Shown piece by piece: positions 24,237 through 32,369 of a stretch of 32,369 nt of DNA. Within the stretch, counting starts at the first letter, position 1. Each line of letters begins with the position of its first letter. The stretch is from positions 1 through 32,369 of the forward strand of contig JAFAHG010000054.1 in assembly GCA_019237315.1 (NCBI GenBank). Direction: 5' to 3'. The notes under the pieces are model-generated. The model was not told the DNA's origin. It worked only from the letters and a program-made list of their open reading frames with translations, and searched no databases. The position numbers and the translations under genes are program-made. Origin of the DNA: Actinomycetota bacterium (GTDB lineage Bacteria; Actinomycetota; Thermoleophilia; Gaiellales; Gaiellaceae).

Positions 24237-24914
24237 GTGACCACGGTGCTGGTCGTCGACGACGAGCCGATCGTGCGCGACGTCGTCGTGCGCTACCTCC
24301 GGCGTGACGGCTTCGACACGCTCGAGGCCGCCGACGGCGAGGCCGCGCGCGCGGCAATCGAGACGGGGAGACCCGAGCTCGTCGTGCTCGACGTGATGCT
24401 GCCCGGCATCGACGGCCTGGAGCTCTGCCGTTGGATTCGCGCGCGGTCGCAGGTACCCGTGATTCTCCTCACGGCGCGAGGCGAGGAGGCGGACCGCATC
24501 GTCGGCCTCGAGCTCGGCGCCGACGACTACGTCACGAAACCGTTCTCGCCGCGCGAGCTCGCGGTTCGTGTGCGCACGGTGCTGCGGCGGTCCCACGGAC
24601 GTTCGACGCCGTCGAGGCAGCTCGGCTTCGGCGACGTCGCTCTCGACGGCGCGAGCAGGATCGTCACACGAGCCGGTGAGCCGGTACCGCTGACCGTGAA
24701 GGAGTTCGACCTCCTCTGGTTCCTCGCTTCGCACCCCCGCACGGTCTTCTCGCGCGACCAGCTGATGGACCGCGTATGGGACTACGCCGCCGCGGTCGAC
24801 ACCGGCACCGTCACGGTCCACGTGCGGCGGCTTCGCGAGAAGCTCGAGCGCGACCCCTCCGAGCCGCAGCACCTCAAGACGGTGTGGGGTGCCGGCTACC
24901 GGCTCGACCCGTGA
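24237..24914 (+). CDS. OmpR/PhoB-family response regulator
   Basis: A 225-residue regulator. Receiver: VVDDEP acidic pair, phospho-acceptor Asp in LVVLDVMLPGIDG, Thr/Ser in LLTARG and Lys in YVTKPFSP. Winged-helix DNA-binding domain from about residue 130: LTVKEFDLLWFLASHPRTVF, then VTVHVRRLREKLE and VWGAGYRL. GTG start 4 nt after the cytochrome b stop with GGGG just before it. It is paired with the kinase at 24911 (GTGA overlap) and likely controls its own operon and the divergent cupredoxin gene. Confidence 0.92.
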   Translation: MTTVLVVDDEPIVRDVVVRYLRRDGFDTLEAADGEAARAAIETGRPELVVLDVMLPGIDGLELCRWIRARSQVPVILLTARGEEADRIVGLELGADDYVTKPFSPRELAVRVRTVLRRSHGRSTPSRQLGFGDVALDGASRIVTRAGEPVPLTVKEFDLLWFLASHPRTVFSRDQLMDRVWDYAAAVDTGTVTVHVRRLREKLERDPSEPQHLKTVWGAGYRLDP

Positions 24915-25990
24915 TCGAGCTCGCCCTGATCGTCGCTGTCGCGAGCCTGGGGGTCGGGCTCGCGGCCGCCTACGTCCTGCGGGCCGCGCCGACGCTGTGG
25001 CTGCAGCTGGCCGGCCTGGCGCTGCTCTCGGTCGCAGTGCCGCTCGCGGCGGTTCTCTTCTCCGGCTGGGTGATGTTCCACATGGGGACCGATCTGAAGA
25101 TCCTGATCGTCGCCGCGGCGTCTGCGTCGGCCGCGGTGATCGCTTCGCTCGTCCTCGCCGGCTCGATCACCTCGTCCATCCGTCGCGTCGCCGCGTCGTC
25201 GCAGCGTTTCGCGACGGGCGACCTCGGTGCGCGCGCTCCCGTCGGCGGTGCTGCCGAGATCGCCGGGCTGGCGGATTCGTTCAACACGATGGCGGTGAGC
25301 ATCGAGCGGCTCTTCGACGCGCGTCGCGAGCTCGTCGCCTGGGCGAGCCACGATCTGCGCACGCCGATCGCATCGCTACAGGCGATGGTGGAGGCGCTCG
25401 AGGACGGACTCGTGGCGCCGGTCGAGTACCTTCCGGCGTTCCGCGAACAGGTGCGGGCGCTGTCCCTCCTCGTGGACGACCTGTTCGAGCTCGCACGGAT
25501 CGATGCGGGCGCGCTCACGCTCGAACTGCGCGACGTCCGTGTCGACAGCATCGTCGAGCCGGCGATCCGCGTACTCGAGCCCGATGCCCAGGCCCGCGGT
25601 GTGGCGCTGACCGCAGACGTCGACCGTGACGTGACGGCGACGGTCGAGCCGGAGAAGATCGAGCGCGTGCTCTTCAACCTGCTCACGAATGCGCTTCGGC
25701 ACACGCCGTCCGACGGCACGGTCGCCGTGCACGCCAAGCGCGACGGACAGGAAGTGCTCGTCGAGGTTGCAGATACCGGTGAGGGCCTCCCGGAGGACGG
25801 CGCCGCGAAGATGTTCGACCGCTTCTGGCGCGCCGACCGCGCGCGCAGCGAGGCCGGCGCAGGACTCGGTCTCGCGATCGCCCGTGGCATCGTCGAGGCA
25901 CACGGCGGCCGCATCTGGGCCGAGAACAGGCCTCAGGGCGGCGCGAAGGTGTCGTTCACCCTGCCTGCCGGGGCGCTGCCGGCTCGCTGA
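24911..25990 (+). CDS. membrane sensor histidine kinase
   Basis: A 359-residue kinase with two to three N-terminal spans (ELALIVAVASLGVGLAAAYV, WLQLAGLALLSVAVPLAAVL, VIASLVLAG) and only very short outside loops, followed by HAMP (about residues 90-145), HisKA (ELVAWASHDLRTPIASL) and HATPase (LFNLLTNALRHT, ADTGEGLP, GAGLGLAIARGIVEAHGG). The absence of a large extracytoplasmic domain suggests sensing within the membrane or through a partner, possibly the redox proteins of the same operon. Its 3' end overlaps the convergent aceK by 35 bp. Confidence 0.9.
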   Translation: MIELALIVAVASLGVGLAAAYVLRAAPTLWLQLAGLALLSVAVPLAAVLFSGWVMFHMGTDLKILIVAAASASAAVIASLVLAGSITSSIRRVAASSQRFATGDLGARAPVGGAAEIAGLADSFNTMAVSIERLFDARRELVAWASHDLRTPIASLQAMVEALEDGLVAPVEYLPAFREQVRALSLLVDDLFELARIDAGALTLELRDVRVDSIVEPAIRVLEPDAQARGVALTADVDRDVTATVEPEKIERVLFNLLTNALRHTPSDGTVAVHAKRDGQEVLVEVADTGEGLPEDGAAKMFDRFWRADRARSEAGAGLGLAIARGIVEAHGGRIWAENRPQGGAKVSFTLPAGALPAR

Positions 25991-27698
25991 CCTCGAACCG
26001 GTTGCAGAAGCGAAGCTCGTCGCGGTAGGGGAAGAAGTCGACGACCTCGCCGGCTGCGACGCGCCGCTGCGCGTCGCGCCAGAACTCGGGCCGGAGGAGC
26101 TCGGCGTGGTAGCGCATGAACGGCTCGCGCACACCCGGCGCGCCGAGCAGGAACGTCGAGAACTCCTCCGGGAAGACGTCCATCGGCCCGACGCCGTACC
26201 AGGCCTCGGCGGAGAGCTCCTGGTCGAGGTCCGGCGCGTCCGGGACGTCGCGGAAGACGCAGTCGGTCAGGTACTCGAGCTCGTCGTAGTCGTAACAGAC
26301 GACGCGCCCGTGTCTCGTGAGGCCGAAGTTCCGCCACAGGAGGTCGCCGGGGAAGATGTTCGCGATCGCGAGCTCGCGCAGGGTGTTTCCGTATTCACGC
26401 ACGACGTGGTCGGCGTCGTCCGTGGCTTCGCGGAGCTGGATGTCGAGCGGCGTCATCTTCCGCTCGACGTAGCAGTGCTTCACGACGAGCTCGCCGCCCT
26501 CGACCGCGATCGACGACGGCGTCAGGTCGTTCAGCTCCTCAAGGAGGGTCGGCGCGAAGCGGTCGAGCGGCAGGGCGAGGTCGACGAACTCGAGGGCGTC
26601 CACCATCCGCCCGACGCGGTCGACCTCCTTCACGATCTGGAACTTGCGCATCACCTCGTCGCGCGTCGTGTTCTTCGTCGGTCCGAAATGGTCGCGGATC
26701 AGCTTGAACACGTACGGATACGACGGCAGCGTGAAGACCGCCATCACCTGGCCGCGCGCGCCGGGCGCCTCGACGAACTGGTCCTCGGAGTGCGCGAGGT
26801 GGTAGAGGAGGTCCCGGAAGAACAGCGTCTTCCCCTGCTTCTCGAGACCGAGCGAGCTGTAGAGCTCCGACCGCGGCTTCGTCGGCATGATCGTTCGCAG
26901 GAAGTCGACGTACGCCGACGGGACGTCCATGTCGACGATGAAGTACGAGCGTGACAGCGAGAAGAGGATGTCGATGTCGCGCGGTGCCGTGATCACGGCG
27001 TCGACGGCAAGCCGGTTCTCGTCGCCGTGCACGACGGCGATCGCGAACGGAACCTCGTCGTTTCCGTTCACGACCTTCCCGATCACGTACGCGGCCTTGT
27101 TCCGATAGAACGGCGACGCGAGCACGCGGATCTGCAGGTTCGGCCTCGGCTCGGAGAGGAGCGGCGCGATCGTCCGCCCGATGCGCTCGGCGTCGAGGGG
27201 GAGATCGACGAAGGGGCGTTGCCACCCGACGTTCGACAGGATGGCCTCGAACACCGGCGCGAGCCGCGGCTTCGGGTAGTAGCTCCGGTAGGTGGGCGGG
27301 TCGCTCGGGATGTACTCCGTCGAGATCGTCGCCCGCACGAACATGAAGTCGTTGTGCAGGTAGCCGCGGCCGAGGACGCGCGTCGAGACCGAGTTGAAGA
27401 ACGTCTCGGCGAGCTCCGGCCGCCGGTGGTCGATCAGCCGCTCGGTGTAACGCAGCTTCGCGCGGCGCCAGATCTTGTCGTTCTGCGCCTTCCGGCCGAG
27501 CTCGCTGCGCACGCGCTCGACTGTGTCGTCGACGCACAGGTGCTCGAGGCGGATGCGCTCGCGCACGGCCGCATGGATGCCGTGCCAGTCGGCAGCCTCG
27601 AAGAGTTGCTTCGCGTCGGCGCTCACGGCGCGGAACCGGCCGTAGTCGTCGTCGAAGCCGCCGATCAGGAGGGCGGCGACACGCTCCGCGGCATCCAC
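25956..27698 (-). CDS. aceK: isocitrate dehydrogenase kinase/phosphatase AceK
   Basis: A 580-residue protein, matching E. coli AceK (578). It inactivates and reactivates isocitrate dehydrogenase by reversible serine phosphorylation, diverting carbon to the glyoxylate shunt. Conserved segments: [10 protein letters not shown] and ADWHGIH at the N-terminus, [20 protein letters not shown], the lysine loop [23 protein letters not shown]-like [15 protein letters not shown], the glutamate of [25 protein letters not shown] and [11 protein letters not shown] with the metal/catalytic aspartates. GTG 27698 fits the E. coli N-terminus. No Shine-Dalgarno is present and TAACCT ends 8 nt upstream, suggesting a leaderless mRNA. 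Unusual: AceK is mainly proteobacterial, and no aceA or aceB is in the window. Confidence 0.93.
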   Translation of the reverse strand: MDAAERVAALLIGGFDDDYGRFRAVSADAKQLFEAADWHGIHAAVRERIRLEHLCVDDTVERVRSELGRKAQNDKIWRRAKLRYTERLIDHRRPELAETFFNSVSTRVLGRGYLHNDFMFVRATISTEYIPSDPPTYRSYYPKPRLAPVFEAILSNVGWQRPFVDLPLDAERIGRTIAPLLSEPRPNLQIRVLASPFYRNKAAYVIGKVVNGNDEVPFAIAVVHGDENRLAVDAVITAPRDIDILFSLSRSYFIVDMDVPSAYVDFLRTIMPTKPRSELYSSLGLEKQGKTLFFRDLLYHLAHSEDQFVEAPGARGQVMAVFTLPSYPYVFKLIRDHFGPTKNTTRDEVMRKFQIVKEVDRVGRMVDALEFVDLALPLDRFAPTLLEELNDLTPSSIAVEGGELVVKHCYVERKMTPLDIQLREATDDADHVVREYGNTLRELAIANIFPGDLLWRNFGLTRHGRVVCYDYDELEYLTDCVFRDVPDAPDLDQELSAEAWYGVGPMDVFPEEFSTFLLGAPGVREPFMRYHAELLRPEFWRDAQRRVAAGEVVDFFPYRDELRFCNRFEVSEPAAPRQAG

Positions 27699-27728
27699 GC
27701 GCGGAAAGGTTACGGTTCTGGCCGGACC
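27699..27728. promoter_or_regulatory. 30-bp bidirectional aceK/icd promoter
   Basis: Only 30 bp separates the two divergent starts. A minus-strand TANNNT (TAACCT = AGGTTA at 27708-27713) for aceK and a plus-strand TANNNT (TACGGT at 27711-27716) for icd overlap by three bases. Both -35 regions must then lie inside the opposite coding sequence. The spacing to each start implies leaderless or nearly leaderless transcripts. Confidence 0.45.
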
Positions 27729-28975
<1,247 letters not shown>

Positions 28976-28979
<4 letters not shown>

Positions 28980-29743
28980 GGTTCGATCCGGTCGAGATCC
29001 ACCGCTTCGGTCTCGCGGGACGCGAGCCGTTGCTCCTGCTTCTCGCCGCGTCGTTCGTCACGCTCGCGGCGACGCGCGCGTGGACGAGGATCGCCCGCGT
29101 GCGCGGCTGGCGCAGCGGCCGGCTCGGCGACGTGCACGTGCACCACCTCGTCGTCGGGATCGTGCTCGTGCTCGTGACGGGGATGCTCGACATCTCGCTC
29201 CGGCCGGGCGAGTTCGGACGCGAGCTCCTCGCCGTCGTGTTCGGCGCGGGCGCCGCGCTCGTTCTCGACGAGTTCGCGCTCTCGCTCCATCTGCACGACG
29301 TGTACTGGTCGGCCGCCGGGCGGAGGTCGCTCGAGGTGAGCCTCATGTGGATGATGCTCGGCTTCCTCCTCCTCGTCGGCATCTCGCCGTTCGGGATCCA
29401 CGACCACAGCGAGATCCCGCGTGCCGTCGGGTTCGCGATCGTCGCCGTGAACATCGTCCTGTCGGTCGTCACGTGCCTCAAGGGCAGGCTCGTCCTCGGC
29501 CTGCTGACGATCTTCCTGCCGCCGGTCGGGCTCGTGGGCGCGTTGCGCCTCGCGCGTCCCGCGTCGGTGTGGGCGGCGATCTTCTACCGCGCCGACTCCA
29601 CGAAGCTCGAGCGCGCGCGGCAGCGTTTCGATCCGGAGCATTCGCGCGCGGAACGTCTGCGTCACGCGCTCGCGGACCTCGTGGGGGGCCGGCACGACGC
29701 CGACGTCCCGGCGACGGGTCGGACGAGAGAAGCGCGGCGATGA
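28976..29743 (+). CDS. histidine-rich integral membrane protein, unknown function
   Basis: A 255-residue membrane protein with about five spans ([89 protein letters not shown]). Histidine clusters flank the spans: [21 protein letters not shown] and GIHDHSE; with the acid in LDEFAL they could form a metal site. Similar actinobacterial proteins with a DEFAL...DVYW pattern are annotated only as integral membrane proteins. TTG start overlapping the icd stop. The hydrophilic C-terminus ends in an ATGA overlap with the cytochrome c gene. Confidence 0.7.
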
Positions 29744-30027
29744 AGCCCGTCGTCGGCGCACTCGTGCTGACGACGTTCACGATCGCGGCGGCCGGGTGCG
29801 GCGGGCCGACCGCGCTCGACCGCGGGCGCGCGATCTTCACGCGCGACTGCAGCTCGTGCCACACCCTCACCGGTCACGAAACCGCCGTCGCCGGCGGCGA
29901 CCTCGCGGTTGTCTCGATGAGCCTCGCCGACCTGGCGAGCTTCACACGCGCGATGCCGGTGCGGCTCTCGCCCGGCGAGGTGCGGGCGGTCGCCGCCTAT
30001 GTGCACGCGAGCATGCGGCGCGGCTGA
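29740..30027 (+). CDS. lipoprotein c-type cytochrome
   Basis: A 95-residue small monohaem cytochrome. A lipoprotein signal (ALVLTTFTIAAAGCGG, lipobox AAGC) anchors it outside the membrane. The haem site is CSSCH in FTRDCSSCHTLTGHE, and a Met in TRAMPVRLS is the likely sixth ligand. Its start overlaps the upstream membrane-protein gene (ATGA), which suggests the two work together, perhaps in electron transfer. The respiratory partner is not in the window. Confidence 0.88.
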   Translation: MKPVVGALVLTTFTIAAAGCGGPTALDRGRAIFTRDCSSCHTLTGHETAVAGGDLAVVSMSLADLASFTRAMPVRLSPGEVRAVAAYVHASMRRG

Positions 30028-30033
30028 GGCCGG

Positions 30034-30345
30034 CTACTCGGCCGCTTCGCCCCGCTCGCCGGCCTCGACGATGTCGCCGTCCGTGAACAGGATTGCGCGC
30101 AGCGCAGCCCGCCACTTCGGGGTTCGGCGCAGCAGGAACTCGAGGTCCATTCCGAAGTGCTTGAACTCCTCTTCCTGGGCGTTCGCCATGATCGCGCGCG
30201 CCTGCTCGTCGGGCTCGAGCGCGAGTCGCTGCTGGTACCAGCCGATCGCCTCGGCTTCCTCCGTGAGCGACGCGATCATCCGCGCGAACGTCCGTGCTTC
30301 CGCGGGGAGCTCGGCGGCCGGCTCGTGATACTGCTCGAATCCCAT
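30034..30345 (-). CDS. encapsulated-ferritin-like protein (EncFtn family)
   Basis: A 103-residue two-helix ferritin-like protein resembling Rhodospirillum EncFtn: it shares YHEP near the N-terminus, EEAEAIGWYQQR and LEFLLRRTP. The ferroxidase residues E32, E62, H65 of that protein map to E30, E60, H63 at a constant offset of two. Family members form decamers, oxidise Fe(II) and are packed into encapsulin shells. Here the C-terminus (AGERGEAAE) shows no shell-targeting peptide, and no encapsulin gene lies in the adjoining sequence. ATG start with TAACCT 6 nt upstream and no Shine-Dalgarno, suggesting a leaderless mRNA. Confidence 0.85.
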   Translation of the reverse strand: MGFEQYHEPAAELPAEARTFARMIASLTEEAEAIGWYQQRLALEPDEQARAIMANAQEEEFKHFGMDLEFLLRRTPKWRAALRAILFTDGDIVEAGERGEAAE

Positions 30346-30362
30346 CGCGACAGGTTACGACT

Positions 30363-30527
30363 TCAGGCCACGCCGGCGCGGACGAGTCCGTAGACGAGGT
30401 AGAGGACGAAAGCGGAGAAGGCGAGCTCGAAGATCGCCGCTGCAAGGAATGCGTAGTTCGCGGCGCGCCAGCCGTCCGTTCCGGCGAGCGACCGGCGGAA
30501 GAGAACCCACCCGAGGAACGTGACCAC
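30363..30527 (-). CDS. 54-aa two-span membrane protein
   Basis: A short gene with GTG start and TGA stop, upstream of the EncFtn gene on the same strand. Two hydrophobic segments (VTFLGWVLF and YAFLAAAIFELAFSAFVLYL) are joined by a polar loop RRSLAGTDGWRAAN. Third codon positions are strongly G/C-biased, as in verified neighbours, which argues for real coding. AGAGG precedes the GTG directly, which is close for a ribosome site. No family is recognised. The EncFtn gene has its own promoter-like TAACCT, which lies between the two genes, so co-transcription is not required. Confidence 0.6.
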   Translation of the reverse strand: MVTFLGWVLFRRSLAGTDGWRAANYAFLAAAIFELAFSAFVLYLVYGLVRAGVA

Positions 30528-30615
30528 CCTCTGTCTCTATGCCCGTTCTCGTCCGGAGAACACGTTTCCTGAGGGCCCGCACCTGCGGCCTCCCCGGATC
30601 GCTTAACCTCTCGGG

Positions 30616-32073
30616 GTGCCGCTCCGCTCCTCGCGTCTGCGGCAGGCGCTTCCGGGTCTCCTGGTCGGGCTCGGGGCCGCGCTGTTGGCTCTGCCGCACG
30701 CGCTGCACGACCCGCTGTGGCAGGACGAGGTCGCGTCGGCGCGCATCCTCGGCGAGCCGACGCTCGCAGCTCTGGTGCACCGGGTCGGGCAGACGGAGTC
30801 GACCCCGCCGCTCTGGTACGCGTTGGGGTGGGTCGTACATCGAGCCGGCTTCTCGATCGTGGAGGTGCGGTTGGTCTCGGTCGCGGCGATCGGGGCGACC
30901 GCCGCAGCCGTCGTCGCTCTGGCTCGGCGTGTCGCCGGTCGCACGCTCTCCGTGGTCGCCGGGCTGATCGTCGCGTGCGGCTCGCAGTTCGCCCAGCACG
31001 CGCACGAGCTGCGCGCGTACGCGCTCCTGACGTTCCTCTCGGTCGTGTTCGCCTGGCTGCTCGAGTCGTCGGTGACCCGGCCGACGCGGTGGAGGCTCGC
31101 TGCGCTTGCGTGCTGCACCGCTGCCGGCGACGCGACGCATTACTTCTTCCTGCTGACGCTGGCGGCAGGAGTCGTGTGGTTGCTCTGGGAAGCGGATGCG
31201 GCTGCCGTGCGACGCCGCGTGCTGGCCGCCGTCCTCATGGGCGCCGCCGTCTCGCTCGCGGTCGTCCCGCTTGCGTTGAGCCAGTACGCGCACGACCACA
31301 TCTGGTGGATCGGCGCGTTCGCGCTCGACAGCGTTCTCTCGGTTCCGATGCGGATGTTCTGGCCGTTCCAGCTGTCCGGGGTCGGCGGCGCGGTCGTGCG
31401 GCTTGCCGTGTTCGCTCTCGTGCTCGCGTCGGCGTGGCGTCTGCGGTGCCACTCGCGTCATGCTCGCTGCTACGCCGTGCTCGCACTCGGCCCGATGGTC
31501 GCGGCCGGGTTGCTCTGGCTCCTCGGGCTGCGCATCTTCGCGTTCCGCAACCTCATCGAGACCGGACCCTTCTTCGCGCTCGTTCTCGTGGGTGGTCTCG
31601 CGCTTCTGTCGCCGTTCGCACGAGCGGTTTCGAGCTCCGTGGTCGTCGTGCTCGTCGTCGCCGGATATGCGTGGAGCCAGAGCCTCCCGACGACGCCGTA
31701 CAACGCGATCGCGCACGCGCTCGTCGCGGAGGGCTGGCATGCACCGCAGCCGATCGCCGTGTTCGGCGATTTCTTCGACTTCCGCTCGCCGCTCGAGTGG
31801 TATCTGCCGCACGACCCCGAGCTCGGGCTCGCGGTGCCCGAGCGAGTGCCTTGCCGCACGCTCTTCGCGGTGATCGCCGCCGACACGCGGCTCGCGCGAC
31901 GGCATGCCGTGTCCTACCTCCGCGAAGGCGGCTTCGACGTGGAGCGCGTGCGGCTCGCGAATCTCGTGCAGGAGCGGCACTTCCTTCGCGACGCGGCGTT
32001 GCTCGGCGATCCCCAGCGTCCGCCCGGTTGCGCACGCGTCGTGCGCCGTGGCCGCTACGCCGCCGTCGTCTGA
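30616..32073 (+). CDS. GT-C family membrane glycosyltransferase (PMT/ArnT-like)
   Basis: A 485-residue polytopic protein with about ten spans. The first outside loop has the acidic pair of GT-C enzymes (LWQDEVASARILGEP), followed by TPPLWYALGWVVHRAG and the HELRAYALLTFL motif typical of dolichyl/polyprenyl-phosphate-sugar transferases. A soluble C-terminal domain (from about residue 375) contains FGDFFDFRSPLEWYLPHDP. It probably transfers a sugar from a polyprenyl-phosphate donor to an exported acceptor; both are unknown. GTG start, with TAACCT (30604-30609) 6 nt upstream and no Shine-Dalgarno, so probably leaderless. Confidence 0.8.
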   Translation: MPLRSSRLRQALPGLLVGLGAALLALPHALHDPLWQDEVASARILGEPTLAALVHRVGQTESTPPLWYALGWVVHRAGFSIVEVRLVSVAAIGATAAAVVALARRVAGRTLSVVAGLIVACGSQFAQHAHELRAYALLTFLSVVFAWLLESSVTRPTRWRLAALACCTAAGDATHYFFLLTLAAGVVWLLWEADAAAVRRRVLAAVLMGAAVSLAVVPLALSQYAHDHIWWIGAFALDSVLSVPMRMFWPFQLSGVGGAVVRLAVFALVLASAWRLRCHSRHARCYAVLALGPMVAAGLLWLLGLRIFAFRNLIETGPFFALVLVGGLALLSPFARAVSSSVVVVLVVAGYAWSQSLPTTPYNAIAHALVAEGWHAPQPIAVFGDFFDFRSPLEWYLPHDPELGLAVPERVPCRTLFAVIAADTRLARRHAVSYLREGGFDVERVRLANLVQERHFLRDAALLGDPQRPPGCARVVRRGRYAAVV

Positions 32074-32199
32074 CACCTCTTTACCGGCGCCTTACGCCGT
32101 TCTTTACCGGCCGGTTACGCGCGGCGAATGAGCGGCATACGCGGCGGCGGAGACTGCGACGCAACGTAGTCATCGCCTCTCCGAACAGGGGGACCCTCC
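32074..32199 (+). promoter_or_regulatory. promoter region with four TTAC direct repeats
   Basis: TTTACC (32080-32085), CTTACG (32091-32096), TTTACC (32103-32108) and GTTACG (32114-32119) are spaced 11, 12 and 11 bp, about one helical turn, on the same strand. This looks like an operator for a dimeric OmpR/PhoB-type or GlnR-like regulator. A Shine-Dalgarno AGGGGGA (32187-32193) lies 6 nt before the next ATG. Confidence 0.5.
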
Positions 32200-32369
32200 A
32201 TGAACTCCAGATCGTTCCGCATCGCAACAGGCGCAGTCGTCGCCGCGTTCTCGCTCGGTCTCGCGGGTGCCGCGAGCGCCGATCTGTCCGACGGCTCTGC
32301 GCTCGTCGGCCTCACGACCGACGGCACCGTCTACCTCGACAGCTCGAGCGACGGGTTCTGCCACTGGAT
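32200..32369 (+). CDS. secreted protein (3' end outside window)
   Basis: Only the first 56 codons are visible. They encode a clear signal peptide (SRSFRIATGAVVAAFSLGLA, cleavage near ASA) and the start of a mature domain, DGSALVGLTTDGTVYLDSSS. This start is reminiscent of DUF4394-type propellers, which open with a similar LTTDG strand, but too little is visible to decide. The ATG is supported by AGGGGGA 6 nt upstream and by the operator-like repeats further up. Confidence 0.65.
   Translation, partial: MNSRSFRIATGAVVAAFSLGLAGAASADLSDGSALVGLTTDGTVYLDSSSDGFCHW

Noticed and set aside
30539-30967. A plus-strand frame beginning in the 30528-30615 spacer
   Set aside because: It is Arg/Ser-rich and runs out of frame through the glycosyltransferase gene; no ribosome site and no family resemblance.

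Overview
The window is very GC-rich (roughly 70 %), with GTG/TTG starts, pervasive 4-nt stop/start overlaps (ATGA, GTGA, TTGA), several genes that look leaderless and actinobacterial-type protein families. I infer a high-GC actinobacterium, most likely of the Thermoleophilia (Gaiellales/Solirubrobacterales); no rRNA or tRNA is present to prove this. Coding density is about 95 % and no gene-free stretch exceeds 300 bases.

Layout. 1-1882: the tail of a Kelch/YVTN beta-propeller protein and a convergent secreted DUF4232 protein. 1929-9881: a two-armed phosphonate-use island. phnA-phnY (minus) diverge from phnD-phnC-phnE-tmpA-tmpB-FAD oxidase (plus); the 133-bp divergent promoter carries three 11-bp-spaced repeats resembling PhoP boxes. 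9922-16151: a tiny lysine-rich protein, a PAS-LuxR regulator, and a four-gene signalling operon (histidine kinase, REC-PAS4-HK-REC hybrid, REC-HD-GYP, NarL-type regulator). 16180-17963: a perfect 20-bp palindrome, then a minus-strand operon of a one-pass membrane protein, a TPR protein and a previously unlisted 34-aa exported-peptide gene with an ideal Shine-Dalgarno. 18084-21841: an anchored beta-propeller, a phosphodiester glycosidase-like protein, a cytochrome b561-like membrane protein and an M14 peptidase homologue lacking one zinc ligand. 22035-25990: a cupredoxin that has lost two of four copper ligands, divergent from a CHRD-like protein, a sulfite-oxidase-family molybdoenzyme, its cytochrome b and an OmpR/HK two-component pair. 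25956-30027: aceK divergent from E. coli-type icd, followed by a His-rich membrane protein and a lipoprotein cytochrome c. 30034-32369: an encapsulated-ferritin homologue, a 54-aa membrane protein, a GT-C glycosyltransferase, and the start of a secreted protein behind a four-fold TTAC repeat.

How the genes work together. The phosphonate island looks able to import phosphonates (PhnDCE) and to release phosphate by two routes. In one, TmpA/TmpB convert an N-trimethylated aminoethylphosphonate to glycine betaine plus phosphate. In the other, the FAD oxidase makes phosphonoacetaldehyde from an aminophosphonate, PhnY oxidises it to phosphonoacetate and PhnA hydrolyses that to acetate plus phosphate. 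No transaminase PhnW is encoded here, so the FAD enzyme is the natural entry point. This combination in an actinobacterial genome is the most notable system in the window; the TPR/peptide operon and the aceK-icd pair are the next most interesting.
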